DNA of 64,000 nucleotides, from contig NZ_QBUY01000016.1 of NCBI RefSeq assembly GCF_003121405.1, positions 1 through 64,000 of the forward strand, read 5' to 3'. The translations under genes and the position numbers were made by a program. Below the pieces are notes generated by a model. That model saw only the letters and a program-made list of their open reading frames with translations, searched no databases and had not been told where the DNA came from. Every line of letters begins with the position of its first letter. The first letter of the stretch is position 1. Positions 17,606 to 26,600 of this stretch are shown here, in pieces. This DNA comes from Paraburkholderia sp. C35. Lineage in GTDB: Bacteria > Pseudomonadota > Gammaproteobacteria > Burkholderiales > Burkholderiaceae.

Positions 17606-18400
17606 ATGAACAACGACGAAAACTCCAGCGGTTCCGCGAACGCGCCCGACCTGCGCGCGTTGTCGGCATTCGTCGACAACGAGTTGCCCGAGAGCGAGCG
17701 CGGCGCGGTGCATGAGCATCTCGCACGCGATCCGCAGGCGGCCGCTCAGGTCGCCTCGTGGCGCGCCCAGAAGGCCGCGCTGCAGGCGTTGTGCGGCGCG
17801 CCCGAGCGTGAGGAGCCGCCGTTCATCGTGCTGCGTGCGCGCGTGCCGTGGTGGCGTCGGGTTGCAGTTGCTGCGTGCTGGCTTGCCGTCGGCGCGGGGC
17901 TGGCGCTCGCGCTCGGTCCGCTGGTGCCGCGCCTGACGGGCGGCGGCAATGGCGATGTGCTGTCGTTCGCGCGCCGTGCCGATATCGCTTACGCCGTCTA
18001 CACGCCGGAGCGCCGCCATCCCGTCGAGGTCGCGGCCGCCGAGGAAGAACATCTGATCAACTGGCTGTCGAAGCGCCTGAACCGGCATCTGTCCGTGCCG
18101 TCGCTGCAGGAGTACGGCTATACGCTGGTAGGCGGGCGTCTGCTGCCGGGCGAAGCGGGGCCGGCCGCGCAATTCATGTATGAATACCAGAGCGGCGCGC
18201 GGCTCACGCTCTACGTGACAGGGATTCCGAAGGACGAGACGGCGTTCCGGCTGTTCCGCGATGGCAACCGCCGCACGTTCTACTGGATCAGCGACCACAT
18301 CGGCTACGCGCTGTCGGGGCCGATCGAGGAAGACAAGCTGCGCTCGATTGCCATCGAGGTGTGCGGCGAACTGGGTGGTCGTCCGGAAACCTGGCAGTAG
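17606..18400 (+). CDS. Membrane anti-sigma factor
   Basis: The 264-residue protein has a cytosolic N-terminal anti-sigma-type domain (DLRALSAFVDNELPESERGA, HEHLARDPQAA), one transmembrane helix at about 90-110 (VAVAACWLAVGAGLALALGPL) and a periplasmic part of about 150 residues. The zinc-binding HxxxCxxC motif of ZAS domains is absent. By position it is the partner of the ECF sigma factor, and the periplasmic domain (YTLVGGRLLPGEAGPAAQFM, YEYQSGARLTLYVTG) is the likely sensor. Confidence 0.88.
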   Translation: MNNDENSSGSANAPDLRALSAFVDNELPESERGAVHEHLARDPQAAAQVASWRAQKAALQALCGAPEREEPPFIVLRARVPWWRRVAVAACWLAVGAGLALALGPLVPRLTGGGNGDVLSFARRADIAYAVYTPERRHPVEVAAAEEEHLINWLSKRLNRHLSVPSLQEYGYTLVGGRLLPGEAGPAAQFMYEYQSGARLTLYVTGIPKDETAFRLFRDGNRRTFYWISDHIGYALSGPIEEDKLRSIAIEVCGELGGRPETWQ

Positions 18401-18497
18401 TGCTTCGCGCGCAATGCGTGACCGACGCCGGCACCGGAAACATCGCGTAACACGATATTCGCCGTGGCATCCCGTCCCCGGGAATAGCGTCCCGCGT

Positions 18498-18531
18498 ACA
18501 CGCGTTTAACTGGTGCAGGGCGCGTGTTTTT
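18498..18531 (+). terminator. Terminator of the sigma/anti-sigma operon
   Basis: ACACGCG (18498-18504) pairs with CGCGTGT (18521-18527) and is followed by a T run to 18531. It lies about 100 bases after the anti-sigma stop. Confidence 0.6.
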
Positions 18532-18666
18532 CTGCGCCGGTCGCTTGCCGCCGGGGAATCTCCGACGGCGGTGTGCCGTCCGCTTCCTGCAAGGCGAATC
18601 GATGGCGTCTTCACGGCGACGGCGCGCACATGTGCCGCGACACCGCACCGTCGGGCAGGAAAGATC

Positions 18667-19137
18667 ATGCGTACCTTGATTGGATGCGGCGCGGTGTTGT
18701 GCCTGTGCGCCGGATGCGCGGTGCCGGCGCCACCACCCGTCGCCGCACAGGAATCGCTCAACGACCCGATGCCATGCCGAAACGTCGTCGGGCAGGCCGA
18801 GATCGACGGCACCACCCAGCAGATCACGGGAGTCGCGTGCCAGCAGCCGGACGGCACGTGGCAGATCCAGCAGGGCGACGACGCAGCCGCCGCCGGCCTC
18901 TATCCGATTCCCGCCTATCCTTACTATGACCCGTGGTATTGGGGGCCGCCCGTCGCGGTGGGCTTCGGTGCGTCGTTCGTGTTCATCGACCGGTTTCATC
19001 ATTTCCATCACATGAATCATGTGCATTGGGGACGGCCGGGCGGCGGCTTTCACGGCATGGGCGGTGCGCACGGCTGGGGCGGCGGGCACACGTGGGGCGG
19101 CATGGGCAGCATGGGTGGCGGCGGGCATCGGCGCTGA
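18667..19137 (+). CDS. His/Gly-rich lipoprotein
   Basis: The 156-residue protein has a lipoprotein signal (lipobox CAGC near residue 17), a domain of about 60 residues (PMPCRNVVGQAEIDGTTQQI, GVACQQPDGTWQIQQG), a Tyr/Pro-rich stretch (YPIPAYPYYDPWYWGPP) and a C-terminal tail packed with His and Gly (FHHFHHMNHVHWGRPGGGFH). Such a tail could bind metal ions, but that is inference. AGGA precedes the ATG at 18667. It lies directly downstream of the ECF sigma operon and may be part of its regulon. Confidence 0.75.
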   Translation: MRTLIGCGAVLCLCAGCAVPAPPPVAAQESLNDPMPCRNVVGQAEIDGTTQQITGVACQQPDGTWQIQQGDDAAAAGLYPIPAYPYYDPWYWGPPVAVGFGASFVFIDRFHHFHHMNHVHWGRPGGGFHGMGGAHGWGGGHTWGGMGSMGGGGHRR

Positions 19138-19217
19138 GCATGCACGGGCGTGAGCAGGCCGCGATCCGTCAGGTAGTGAACAACGCACGAATAACAACGC
19201 CACAACGAGGCAACACC

Positions 19218-20798
19218 TTGACACGCATCCTGCCGCCGGACATTTCCGCTGCAACGTTCGACCGTGCGCTCGCCGCCTTCGAGGCCATCGTCGGCGCCAA
19301 TCAGATGGCCGCGTCGCCCGCGAGCCTCGCGCCCTATGCCGATCCGTTCGCGCCGGGGCCGCTCGCGGCGTCGTTCGTGCCGTCCGCTGCGCTGTTGCCG
19401 GCGAACGTCGAGGAAATCCGCGCGATCCTGCGGGTCGCCAACGAATACCGCATTCCGCTCTGGACGGTTTCCACGGGGCGCAACTTCGCGTACGGCGGCG
19501 CGGCGCCGCGTCTGCCCGGCTCGGTGGTGCTCGATCTGCAACGGATGAACCGCATCCTCGCCGTCGATGAATCACTCGCGTACGCACTCGTCGAACCGGG
19601 TGTCAGCTACTTCGATCTGCATCATCATCTGCGCGAGCAGGGCGTCAGGCTGTGGGTCGATCCGCCCGCGGCGGGCTGGGGCAGCATCGTCGGCAATTCG
19701 CTCGAACGCGGCTTCGGCACCACGGCGTACGGCGATCACGCGGCGACGCAATGCGGCATGGAAGTGGTGCTCCCGAATGGCGAGGTCGTGCGCACGGGCA
19801 TGGGCGGCATCGAGATCGGCACATCGTGGCAGGTGTTCCGGCATGGCTATGGGCCATCGTTCGATCCGATGTTCATGCAGTCGAACTACGGCATCGTCAC
19901 GAAGATGGGCGTGTGGCTGATGCCCGCGCCCGCCGCCTATCTGCTCGGCGAAATCCAGTTCCAGCGCGACGACGACCTCGAAGCGATCGTCGAGACGCTG
20001 CGGCCCCTGCGCCTGAGCGGCACGATCCGCAACCAGGCGGTGATCGAGGGTGCGCTGCGGCGCGCGGCGGGTATTGGGCCGCGTTCGCAGTGGTATCAGG
20101 GCGAGGGCGTGATGCCCGACAGTGCGATTGCGTCAATGACGGATGCACTGAAGATAGGCCGCTGGAATCTGCATTACGCGCTCTACGGCGAGCGCGAGGT
20201 GATCGACGCGCAGGAGACAGTCGTGCGGCGCGCGTTCGGGCGCATTCCCGGTGCGAGGATGCTGTCGAAAACGTACGACGGCAACGTGGAGCCCGAGGCG
20301 GGCGGCGATCGCAACCTCGCCGGCATTCCCGCGATGACAGCGTTCCGCATGCTCGACTGGCGCGGCGGCAGCGGCGCTCACGTCGACTTTTCGCCCGTCT
20401 GTCCGGCGACGGGGCGCGATGCGATGCGTCAGTACACGCTGGCAAAAACGCGTGCGAACGAATACGGCTTCGACTATTACGGTGGCTTTACGTCAGGCGA
20501 ACGGCATCTGCATCACATCGCCGCGGCAATCTTCGACAAGAGCGACGCGCGGCAGAGCGAACTGGCAGGCGATCTGCTGCGCGCATGGATGAGCGACGCG
20601 CACGGCGCGGGTTACGGCGAGTACCGCTCGCATCTCGTGTACATGGATTTTGCGGCGGCGCGCTATAACTTCAACGACGGCGCGCTGCTGCGACTCTCGG
20701 AGACGGTCAAGGACGCGCTCGATCCCGCCGGCATCCTGTCGCCGGGCAAGCAGGGCATCTGGCCGAAGGCGTTTCGCAACTGGCGCGGCTATACATGA
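19218..20798 (+). CDS. VAO-family flavoprotein oxidase/4-cresol dehydrogenase-like
   Basis: The 526-residue protein has the N-terminal FAD-binding PCMH-type domain (IPLWTVSTGRNFAYGGAAPR, WGSIVGNSLERGFGTTAYGDH) and the C-terminal vanillyl-alcohol-oxidase/4-cresol-dehydrogenase domain (FDPMFMQSNYGIVTKMGVWLMP, ALDPAGILSPGKQGIWP). His388 in GSGAHVDFSPV matches the position of the covalent FAD-linking His in vanillyl-alcohol and eugenol oxidases, and Tyr469-Arg470 matches their active-site Tyr-Arg pair. Substrates of the family are para-substituted phenols. No cytochrome c partner (CxxCH) is encoded nearby, favouring an oxidase. TTG 19218 was chosen for its GAGG site; ATG 19140 is an alternative. 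Confidence 0.88.
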   Translation: MTRILPPDISAATFDRALAAFEAIVGANQMAASPASLAPYADPFAPGPLAASFVPSAALLPANVEEIRAILRVANEYRIPLWTVSTGRNFAYGGAAPRLPGSVVLDLQRMNRILAVDESLAYALVEPGVSYFDLHHHLREQGVRLWVDPPAAGWGSIVGNSLERGFGTTAYGDHAATQCGMEVVLPNGEVVRTGMGGIEIGTSWQVFRHGYGPSFDPMFMQSNYGIVTKMGVWLMPAPAAYLLGEIQFQRDDDLEAIVETLRPLRLSGTIRNQAVIEGALRRAAGIGPRSQWYQGEGVMPDSAIASMTDALKIGRWNLHYALYGEREVIDAQETVVRRAFGRIPGARMLSKTYDGNVEPEAGGDRNLAGIPAMTAFRMLDWRGGSGAHVDFSPVCPATGRDAMRQYTLAKTRANEYGFDYYGGFTSGERHLHHIAAAIFDKSDARQSELAGDLLRAWMSDAHGAGYGEYRSHLVYMDFAAARYNFNDGALLRLSETVKDALDPAGILSPGKQGIWPKAFRNWRGYT

Positions 20799-20833
20799 CA
20801 AACCTGTGCTTGAACGCGTAAGGAGGACGCGAC

Positions 20834-21247
20834 ATGCAGCGGCGCACTTTCATTGCAGCGGGCGCATGGCTGTCGACGACGGCCGCGTGGCCTGCGTCGT
20901 GGGCTTTACGCTGGCCGCATGCCGATGCGCTGCACGCCGATCTTGCGCTGGTCGACACGGCGCTAGCTGAATCGGGTGCGCTGTTACAGCACGCTTCCCG
21001 CATGCGTGTGCACATCGTCGATCTGGACGCCACGCCGCACGCGGACATCGCCACGCTCTGGTACGAGACACTGGCTCCGCGCGCGGCACTGGCGGCGCGT
21101 TCGGGCGCACGGCTGAGCGTGATCGGCGTGACACGCGCTGCCGATTTCTTCGTGCTCGCGCGGCTCGCACAGCAACCCGCTGCGGCCTTGCCGCAGATGC
21201 GTAGCGTGCTGCAGCGCGCGGCGATCGCATTTGCGCTGCGTGTCTGA
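20834..21247 (+). CDS. Tat-signal hypothetical protein
   Basis: The 137-residue protein starts MQRRTFIAAGAWLSTTAAWP, a twin-arginine type signal (RRTF) with a weakly hydrophobic core. The remaining residues (ADLALVDTALAESGALLQHA, MRVHIVDLDATPHADIATLW, SVIGVTRAADFFVLARLAQQ) resemble no family I can name. It follows the flavoenzyme gene by 35 bases with an AAGGAGG site, so the two are likely co-transcribed. It may be a folded periplasmic accessory protein of the oxidase. Confidence 0.7.
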   Translation: MQRRTFIAAGAWLSTTAAWPASWALRWPHADALHADLALVDTALAESGALLQHASRMRVHIVDLDATPHADIATLWYETLAPRAALAARSGARLSVIGVTRAADFFVLARLAQQPAAALPQMRSVLQRAAIAFALRV

Positions 21248-21269
21248 ACGAGCCTGAACAGACCCGCGA

Positions 21270-22250
21270 TCAGAACCGGTACTCAGGGTTCTTCGGATCG
21301 AATGCCATGTCGTCGAAGGTTTTAGGCGTGATCGTCAGGAACACGATGCGCTCGAAAATTTCGCCATCGTTGCCATACGATTCGGCCGTGCGGAAATACG
21401 GATGCCGCAGGTCGAGGCCGAGCACCTCCTTTTTCGCGTAATACTCGGGCTGGCCTGTCGGTGTCTCGTAGGTGAACGCAACGACACGCACGCCGTCGAT
21501 GGTTCGCACGTCGATCTGCGCGGGCCGCGTGATGCCCGCCGCGGCGAATTTCCGGCCTTCGTCGAGAAACTGCTGCGCGATGAACTCGGTGCCGAGATCG
21601 CGCACGCGGTGATTCGACTGGGAACGCGCCAGCGCGCCGTTGATCGATGTCCACAGCGGCATGATGTTGAAGATGCCGCCAAGATGCCCATACATCTCGT
21701 CGGCACGCTTCGACGCGTCGTAGATGACTTCCTGCCCTGCGTGCGGGCCGCCCGGCAGCCATTTGCCGTAGATCCGCAGCGGGTCGCGCGTGAGCCTGAC
21801 CAGCATGTGATCGGGCCGGCGCGGCCAGGCGCCGCGAATGCGCTCCTGGCGCAACATGGTGAACTCGTACGACGGGTAGCCGTTCGGGCCTTCCTCGATG
21901 TAACGCGGCACCGTCATTGGCTCGACCGACTGGAACAGCGCGGTGAGCGTGGCGACGTCCATCTGTTCGAGCGCGCCGCTCTGCGCGGCGTTGCGCAGCC
22001 ACTTGACCTGCCGTTCGGACGACATCTTCGCGACGTTTTCCAGCGTGTCGTTGGCGAGCAGGGCAGAGGCGGGTGCCGAGGCGGGTGAAGGCGCCGTCTG
22101 CGCAGCCGTGCCGGACGCCTCGTTCTGTGCGCCGGCGGGAACCGTCGCGGTCGTGATCATTGCGCACGCAAGTATTGCCAGCAAACGGCAAAGACGACCG
22201 CCACGCAACCGACGGCGCGAAGCCAGTTCCACAATCTTCGGGTGACGCAT
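21270..22250 (-). CDS. DUF1571 family exported protein
   Basis: The 326-residue protein has a Sec signal peptide (LCRLLAILACAMITTATVPA) and then the DUF1571 region (NGYPSYEFTMLRQERIRG, MLVRLTRDPLRIYGKWLPGG, GQEVIYDASKRADEMYGHLG, KKEVLGLDLRHPYF). This family resembles outer-membrane-lipoprotein-carrier-type folds, and its function is not known. GGGAGTGATCC precedes the ATG. It is convergent with the Tat protein gene, only 22 bases apart. Confidence 0.8.
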   Translation of the reverse strand: MRHPKIVELASRRRLRGGRLCRLLAILACAMITTATVPAGAQNEASGTAAQTAPSPASAPASALLANDTLENVAKMSSERQVKWLRNAAQSGALEQMDVATLTALFQSVEPMTVPRYIEEGPNGYPSYEFTMLRQERIRGAWPRRPDHMLVRLTRDPLRIYGKWLPGGPHAGQEVIYDASKRADEMYGHLGGIFNIMPLWTSINGALARSQSNHRVRDLGTEFIAQQFLDEGRKFAAAGITRPAQIDVRTIDGVRVVAFTYETPTGQPEYYAKKEVLGLDLRHPYFRTAESYGNDGEIFERIVFLTITPKTFDDMAFDPKNPEYRF

Positions 22251-22311
22251 GGATCACTCCCAAAAGCGCGGAAGGCTTCGCACCTGCTGCGCCGTCAGGC
22301 GCGCAAAGCCG

Positions 22312-24102
22312 TCACGAGTTTTTCTGCTTCGCCAGCTCCTGATCGCGCAGCTCGCGCCGCAGGATCTTGCCGACATTCGTTTGCGGAAGCTCGTCGCGGA
22401 ACTCGACGACCTTCGGCACCTTGTAGCCCGTCAGATTCTTGCGGCAATGCGCGATCACCTGTTCCTCGGTGAGCGAAGGGTTGCGGCGCACGACGAACAC
22501 TTTCACGCGCTCGCCTTGCGCGACATCGGGAATGCCGATCGCGGCCACTTCGCGCACATCCGGGTGCATCGCGATCACGTCTTCGATCTCGTTCGGATAC
22601 ACATTGAAACCCGACACTAAAATCATGTCTTTCTTGCGGTCGATCAGGCGGATATAGCCGCGCGAATCCATCACGCCGATATCGCCCGTGGCGAGCCAGC
22701 CGTCGTCGTCGAGCACCTTGGCGGTTTCTTCCGGACGATTCCAATAGCCTTTCATCACTTGCGGGCCTTTCACGCACAGCTCGCCCGGTTCGCCAATATT
22801 GGCCCAACTGCCGTCGTCCTTGCGGAAACGCACGTGCGTGGAAGGTGCGGGCAGACCGATCGAGCCGTCGAATTCGCGCATGTGCTTCAGATCCACCGGG
22901 TTCATCGACACGATGGGCGAACATTCCGTCAGCCCGTAACCTTCGATGATCGGCTTGCCCGTCACCTGGCGGAAACGCTCGGCCACGGCCTGCTGCATCG
23001 CCATGCCGCCCGCCATCGCCAGCTTGAGATTCGAGAAGTCGCGATTGCGGAATTCCTCGTTGTCGAGGAACGCGTTATAGAGCGTGTTGACGGCTGTAAT
23101 GCCCGTGAAGGTTTCGTTGCGCAGGATCTTCATCACCATCTTCGTGTCGCGCGGATTGGCGATCAGGATGTTGCGTCCGCCCAGACCCATGAAGATCATC
23201 GCGTTCACGGTCAGCGAATAGATGTGATAAAGCGGCAGCGGCGTGAGCACCGTTTCGATATCGTCGGTCAGCTGGCTTTCGGCCCCCACCTTCGCCTGCA
23301 GCAGCTTGGCGACGATATTGCGGTGCGTGAGCATCGCGCCTTTCGCGACGCCCGTCGTGCCGCCCGTGTATTGCAGGAACGCGAGGTCAGTGGCGGAAAT
23401 CTGCACGGGTGCGAGCGTGCGTCCGTAGCCCGTCGAGAGTGCCTTCAGCAAGGGCACGGCTTGCGGCAGGTTGTACGCAGGCACGAGCTTCTGCACATGG
23501 CGCAGCACGAAGTTGATCAGCTTGCCTTTCAGGTTGAAGCCGTCCTTGAGCAGATCGCCGAGCGCCGTGACGATCACGTTCTGCACGCGCGTGCCTGCCA
23601 GCGAGTCTTCGACCGTCTTTGCGAAGTTCTCGAACACGACGATGGTTTGCGCGCCGCTGTCCTTCAGCTGATGCGACAGTTCGCGCACCGTATAGAGCGG
23701 ATTCACATTGACGACGATGGCACCCGCCTTCAGCACGCCGAACAGGGCGACGGGATACTGGAAGGTGTTCGGCAGCATGATCGCGACGCGGTCGCCGGGC
23801 TTTACGCCGATGCTTTGCAGATACGCAGCGAATGCCGTCGCCTTGCGCGCCAGTTCGCCATAGGTCAGGTTTTCGGCGACGCTCACATAGGCGACGCGAT
23901 CGCGAAAGCGCGTGGTGCATTCGTCGAAGAACGTGACCACGGATGGGTACTGCGACACGTCGATCTCGCGCGGCACCTCGGGCGCATAGGACGCGAACCA
24001 GATGCCGTCGGTGTTCGGCGCGTGCGAGGCGGGCGCCGGCGACTGGGTTTGCGATTGCGTTTGCGTTTGCATCGGTTGCGAGGTGGTCGGCTCGGTCATC
24101 AT
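22312..24102 (-). CDS. fadD: Long-chain fatty acid-CoA ligase
   Basis: The 596-residue adenylate-forming enzyme converts fatty acid, ATP and CoA to acyl-CoA, the entry step of beta-oxidation. Motifs: the AMP-binding signature LQYTGGTTGVAKGAMLTHRN, GYGLTECSP, and GWLATGDIGVMDSRGY followed by DRKKDMILVSGFNVYPNEIE near the C-terminus with the catalytic Lys region. The first 45 residues are a Gln/Thr/Ser-rich non-conserved stretch. ATG 24102 has GGGAGAC in front. It is the last gene of the minus-strand fatty-acid block. Confidence 0.92.
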   Translation of the reverse strand: MMTEPTTSQPMQTQTQSQTQSPAPASHAPNTDGIWFASYAPEVPREIDVSQYPSVVTFFDECTTRFRDRVAYVSVAENLTYGELARKATAFAAYLQSIGVKPGDRVAIMLPNTFQYPVALFGVLKAGAIVVNVNPLYTVRELSHQLKDSGAQTIVVFENFAKTVEDSLAGTRVQNVIVTALGDLLKDGFNLKGKLINFVLRHVQKLVPAYNLPQAVPLLKALSTGYGRTLAPVQISATDLAFLQYTGGTTGVAKGAMLTHRNIVAKLLQAKVGAESQLTDDIETVLTPLPLYHIYSLTVNAMIFMGLGGRNILIANPRDTKMVMKILRNETFTGITAVNTLYNAFLDNEEFRNRDFSNLKLAMAGGMAMQQAVAERFRQVTGKPIIEGYGLTECSPIVSMNPVDLKHMREFDGSIGLPAPSTHVRFRKDDGSWANIGEPGELCVKGPQVMKGYWNRPEETAKVLDDDGWLATGDIGVMDSRGYIRLIDRKKDMILVSGFNVYPNEIEDVIAMHPDVREVAAIGIPDVAQGERVKVFVVRRNPSLTEEQVIAHCRKNLTGYKVPKVVEFRDELPQTNVGKILRRELRDQELAKQKNS

Positions 24103-24190
24103 GGTGTCTCCCGGTGTTTCAGTGTTGTCGTTGTAAGTGTCGTGTGCATGAATCGTTCGGTGTGCTGCCGTTCCCGGATGGTGCGCGATT

Positions 24191-25513
24191 CTACCGTTCC
24201 AGAATCGCGACGACACCCTGGCCGCCCGCCGCGCAGATCGAAATCAGGCCGCGCGCGGTGCCTGCCGGCTTGTCGAGCTGCGCCAGCATCTTGGCCAGCC
24301 CGGCGACGATGCGTCCGCCCGTCGCGGCAAACGGATGGCCCGTCGCGAGCGATCCACCATTCACGTTCATTTTCGCGCGATCGATGGTGCCGAGCGCGCC
24401 TTCGAGTCCCAGCTGCGTGCGGCAGTACTCGTCGTCCTGCCAGGCGGCGAGCGTGCAGAGCACCTGCGCGGCGAACGCTTCGTGAATCTCGTAGTAGTCG
24501 AAGTCCTGCAGCGTCAGGCCGGCACGTTGCAGCATGCGCGGCACGGCGTACGCAGGCGCCATCAGCAAGCCCTCCTTCTTGTCGAAGAAGTCGACGGCGG
24601 CTGTCTCGTGCCCCGTCAGCCATGCGAGCACGGGCAGGCCGCGCTCGGCGGCCCATGCTTCGCTGGCGAGCAGCACGGCCGAGGCGCCGTCCGTCAGCGG
24701 CGTCGAGTTGCCCGCCGTCATCGTGCCCGCGTCGCGGTCGAATACGGGCTTGAGCGTCGCGAGCTTGTCGAGTGTCAGGTCGCTGCGCAGATTGTTGTCG
24801 CGCGCGAGGCCGCGAAACGGCGTCATGAGGTCGTTGAAAAAGCCGCGTGCGTAAGCTTCCGTCAGCTTGCGGTGGCTGTCGTAGGCCAGCACGTCCTGTG
24901 CCTCGCGCGAAATACCCCAGCGCTTGGCCATCAGTTCGCAATGCTCGCCCATCGACAGCCCCGTGCGCGGCTCGACATTGCGCGGCAGCAACGGCTTGAA
25001 GAACATGCCGGGCCGCAGCTTGGCGAGCGCGCCGACGCGCTGTCCCGCCGATTTGCCGCGATTCGCTTCGAGCAGGATCTTGCGCATCCGTTCGTTGACG
25101 CCGATGGGCGCATCCGAGGTCGTATCCGCGCCGCCCGCGATGCCGGCTTCGATCTGCCCGAGCGCGATCTTGTTCGCCACGAGGATGGCCGCTTCGAGGC
25201 CCGTGCCGCAGGCCTGCTGCACGTCGTAAGCGGGGGTTTCCTTCGCCAGCGTGGTCGACAGCAGCGCCTCGCGCGTCAGGTTGAAGTCGCGCGAATGCTT
25301 GATGACGGCGCCCGCCGCGACTTCGCCGAGGCGCTCGCCATGCAGGTTGTAGCGGTCGATCAGACCTTGCAGCGCAAACGTCAGCATGTCCTGGTTCGAA
25401 GCCGTCGCATACGCGGTGTTCGAGCGGGCGAACGGAATGCGGTTGCCGCCGATGATCGCCACCCGGCGGGCAGTGGGTAGCGGGCTGGACGGCGGTCGTG
25501 ACGTGTCAGGCAT
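24191..25513 (-). CDS. fadI: Acetyl-CoA acyltransferase (thiolase, FadI/FadA2-like)
   Basis: The 440-residue thiolase cleaves 3-ketoacyl-CoA. The active-site Cys102 is in QQACGTGLEAA, and NVNGGSLATGHPFAATGGR and ICAAGGQG carry the C-terminal His and Cys. The length is that of FadI or mycobacterial FadA2-type thiolases rather than 390-residue FadA. AAGGGAG precedes the ATG at 25513. Gene order places it between the ligase and the hydratase. Confidence 0.9.
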   Translation of the reverse strand: MPDTSRPPSSPLPTARRVAIIGGNRIPFARSNTAYATASNQDMLTFALQGLIDRYNLHGERLGEVAAGAVIKHSRDFNLTREALLSTTLAKETPAYDVQQACGTGLEAAILVANKIALGQIEAGIAGGADTTSDAPIGVNERMRKILLEANRGKSAGQRVGALAKLRPGMFFKPLLPRNVEPRTGLSMGEHCELMAKRWGISREAQDVLAYDSHRKLTEAYARGFFNDLMTPFRGLARDNNLRSDLTLDKLATLKPVFDRDAGTMTAGNSTPLTDGASAVLLASEAWAAERGLPVLAWLTGHETAAVDFFDKKEGLLMAPAYAVPRMLQRAGLTLQDFDYYEIHEAFAAQVLCTLAAWQDDEYCRTQLGLEGALGTIDRAKMNVNGGSLATGHPFAATGGRIVAGLAKMLAQLDKPAGTARGLISICAAGGQGVVAILER

Positions 25514-25564
25514 CGTGCGGCTCCCTTTGTGTGTCCGCCTGTGCGGCGGATCGAATCGCGCATG

Positions 25565-25606
25565 CAATGCCCGGCACCTGCCTGAAACGGATCAGGCGGG
25601 GCATTG
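25565..25606 (-). terminator. Nested hairpin between hydratase and thiolase genes
   Basis: CAATGCCC (25565-25572) pairs with GGGCATTG (25599-25606), and inside it GCCTGA (25580-25585) pairs with TCAGGC (25592-25597). It lies behind the maoC-like gene and before the thiolase gene on the minus strand. No U-tract, so it may be an attenuator or mRNA-processing structure. Confidence 0.4.
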
Positions 25607-25678
25607 ATTTCATTGTCAGTTTCATGTTGTCCAATGCGGCGGCAGCGTGGGCTGGATGGCTCGCCGTCCGGCACCGCG

Positions 25679-26596
25679 TCATTGCAGATTCCACTGGAAG
25701 CGGCCACGCAGATGCGGCTTGCCGCCTTGTGGATCGCGCACTTCGAAATCGCGTGCGGTCGGCGATGGCGATGCCGTCCAAAGCGAGGCCTCGCCCGGCA
25801 GCAGCATCGGCAGCTTGAACTCACCAGCGAGCGTGGCGTCGGCGAGCCGCTTGGGCGGCTGCAGCGCGGCCGCCGTGCGGGCCAGCGTCCACATGCCATG
25901 CGCAATCGCGCGTCGAAAGCCGAATACTCTGGCAGACAGCATCGTCAGATGGATCGGGTTGAAGTCGCCCGATGCCTTGGCGTAATCGCGGCCGAGTTGC
26001 GACGGCAGTTGCCAGCGTGCCGCACGCGCGAGCGCGTCGCCGGCGGCTTCCATCGGCGCGAGAGGATCGCCGCTCGCCGCGACGCCGCGCTTCAGATACA
26101 CGCTGTCGCCGTCCCACACGGCTTCGCCGCGCCGGTAGACGCGCGTCTGCATCACGAACGCCTGGCCCTTGTCGTGGCGCAGGCGCGCGCCGAACTCGAC
26201 TTCGACGCGTAAGGTGTCGTCGAATGAAAGCGGTCGGCGCATGTGCACGCTGTTGGCCAGATGCACGAGGCCGAGCGCGGGCCACGGAAACGCCGGGTCG
26301 GTCAGCAACAGCAGATGCAGCGGGAACGCCAGCAGATGCGGAAACGTGAACGGAATGCCCTGTTCGGGGAAAAAGCCGCACACGCGCGCGTAATGTTCGA
26401 TGGCAGCCGAATCGAGCGATACGGCGGGGCGCACGAGCCGCAGCGCGGGCAGGTCGGTCGGGCGGTTGCGCTGAAAGCCCTTGATCACACCCGACAGCGC
26501 CCGCGCATACAGCAGCGCAGGCTTGGGCAATTCCGGCAGCACGACCGTTTTGGTGCGCGGCGCGCCGAACATCGAACTGGAGTCGTAGAACGCCAT
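25679..26596 (-). CDS. MaoC-type enoyl-CoA hydratase/acyl dehydratase
   Basis: The 305-residue protein is a double-hotdog (R)-specific hydratase-type enzyme. The C-terminal hotdog has the hydratase 2 motif DYAKASGDFNPIHLT with catalytic Asp and His, then FGFRRAIAHGMWT. The N-terminal half is the degenerate hotdog. It would hydrate enoyl-CoA, as HtdX/HtdY do. It follows the FabG-like gene by 4 bases, so the two are translated together. Confidence 0.88.
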   Translation of the reverse strand: MAFYDSSSMFGAPRTKTVVLPELPKPALLYARALSGVIKGFQRNRPTDLPALRLVRPAVSLDSAAIEHYARVCGFFPEQGIPFTFPHLLAFPLHLLLLTDPAFPWPALGLVHLANSVHMRRPLSFDDTLRVEVEFGARLRHDKGQAFVMQTRVYRRGEAVWDGDSVYLKRGVAASGDPLAPMEAAGDALARAARWQLPSQLGRDYAKASGDFNPIHLTMLSARVFGFRRAIAHGMWTLARTAAALQPPKRLADATLAGEFKLPMLLPGEASLWTASPSPTARDFEVRDPQGGKPHLRGRFQWNLQ

Positions 26597-26600
26597 GACG

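Noticed and set aside
18401..20833. Cytochrome c subunit for the VAO-like enzyme
   Set aside because: No CxxCH motif is encoded next to the flavoprotein gene.
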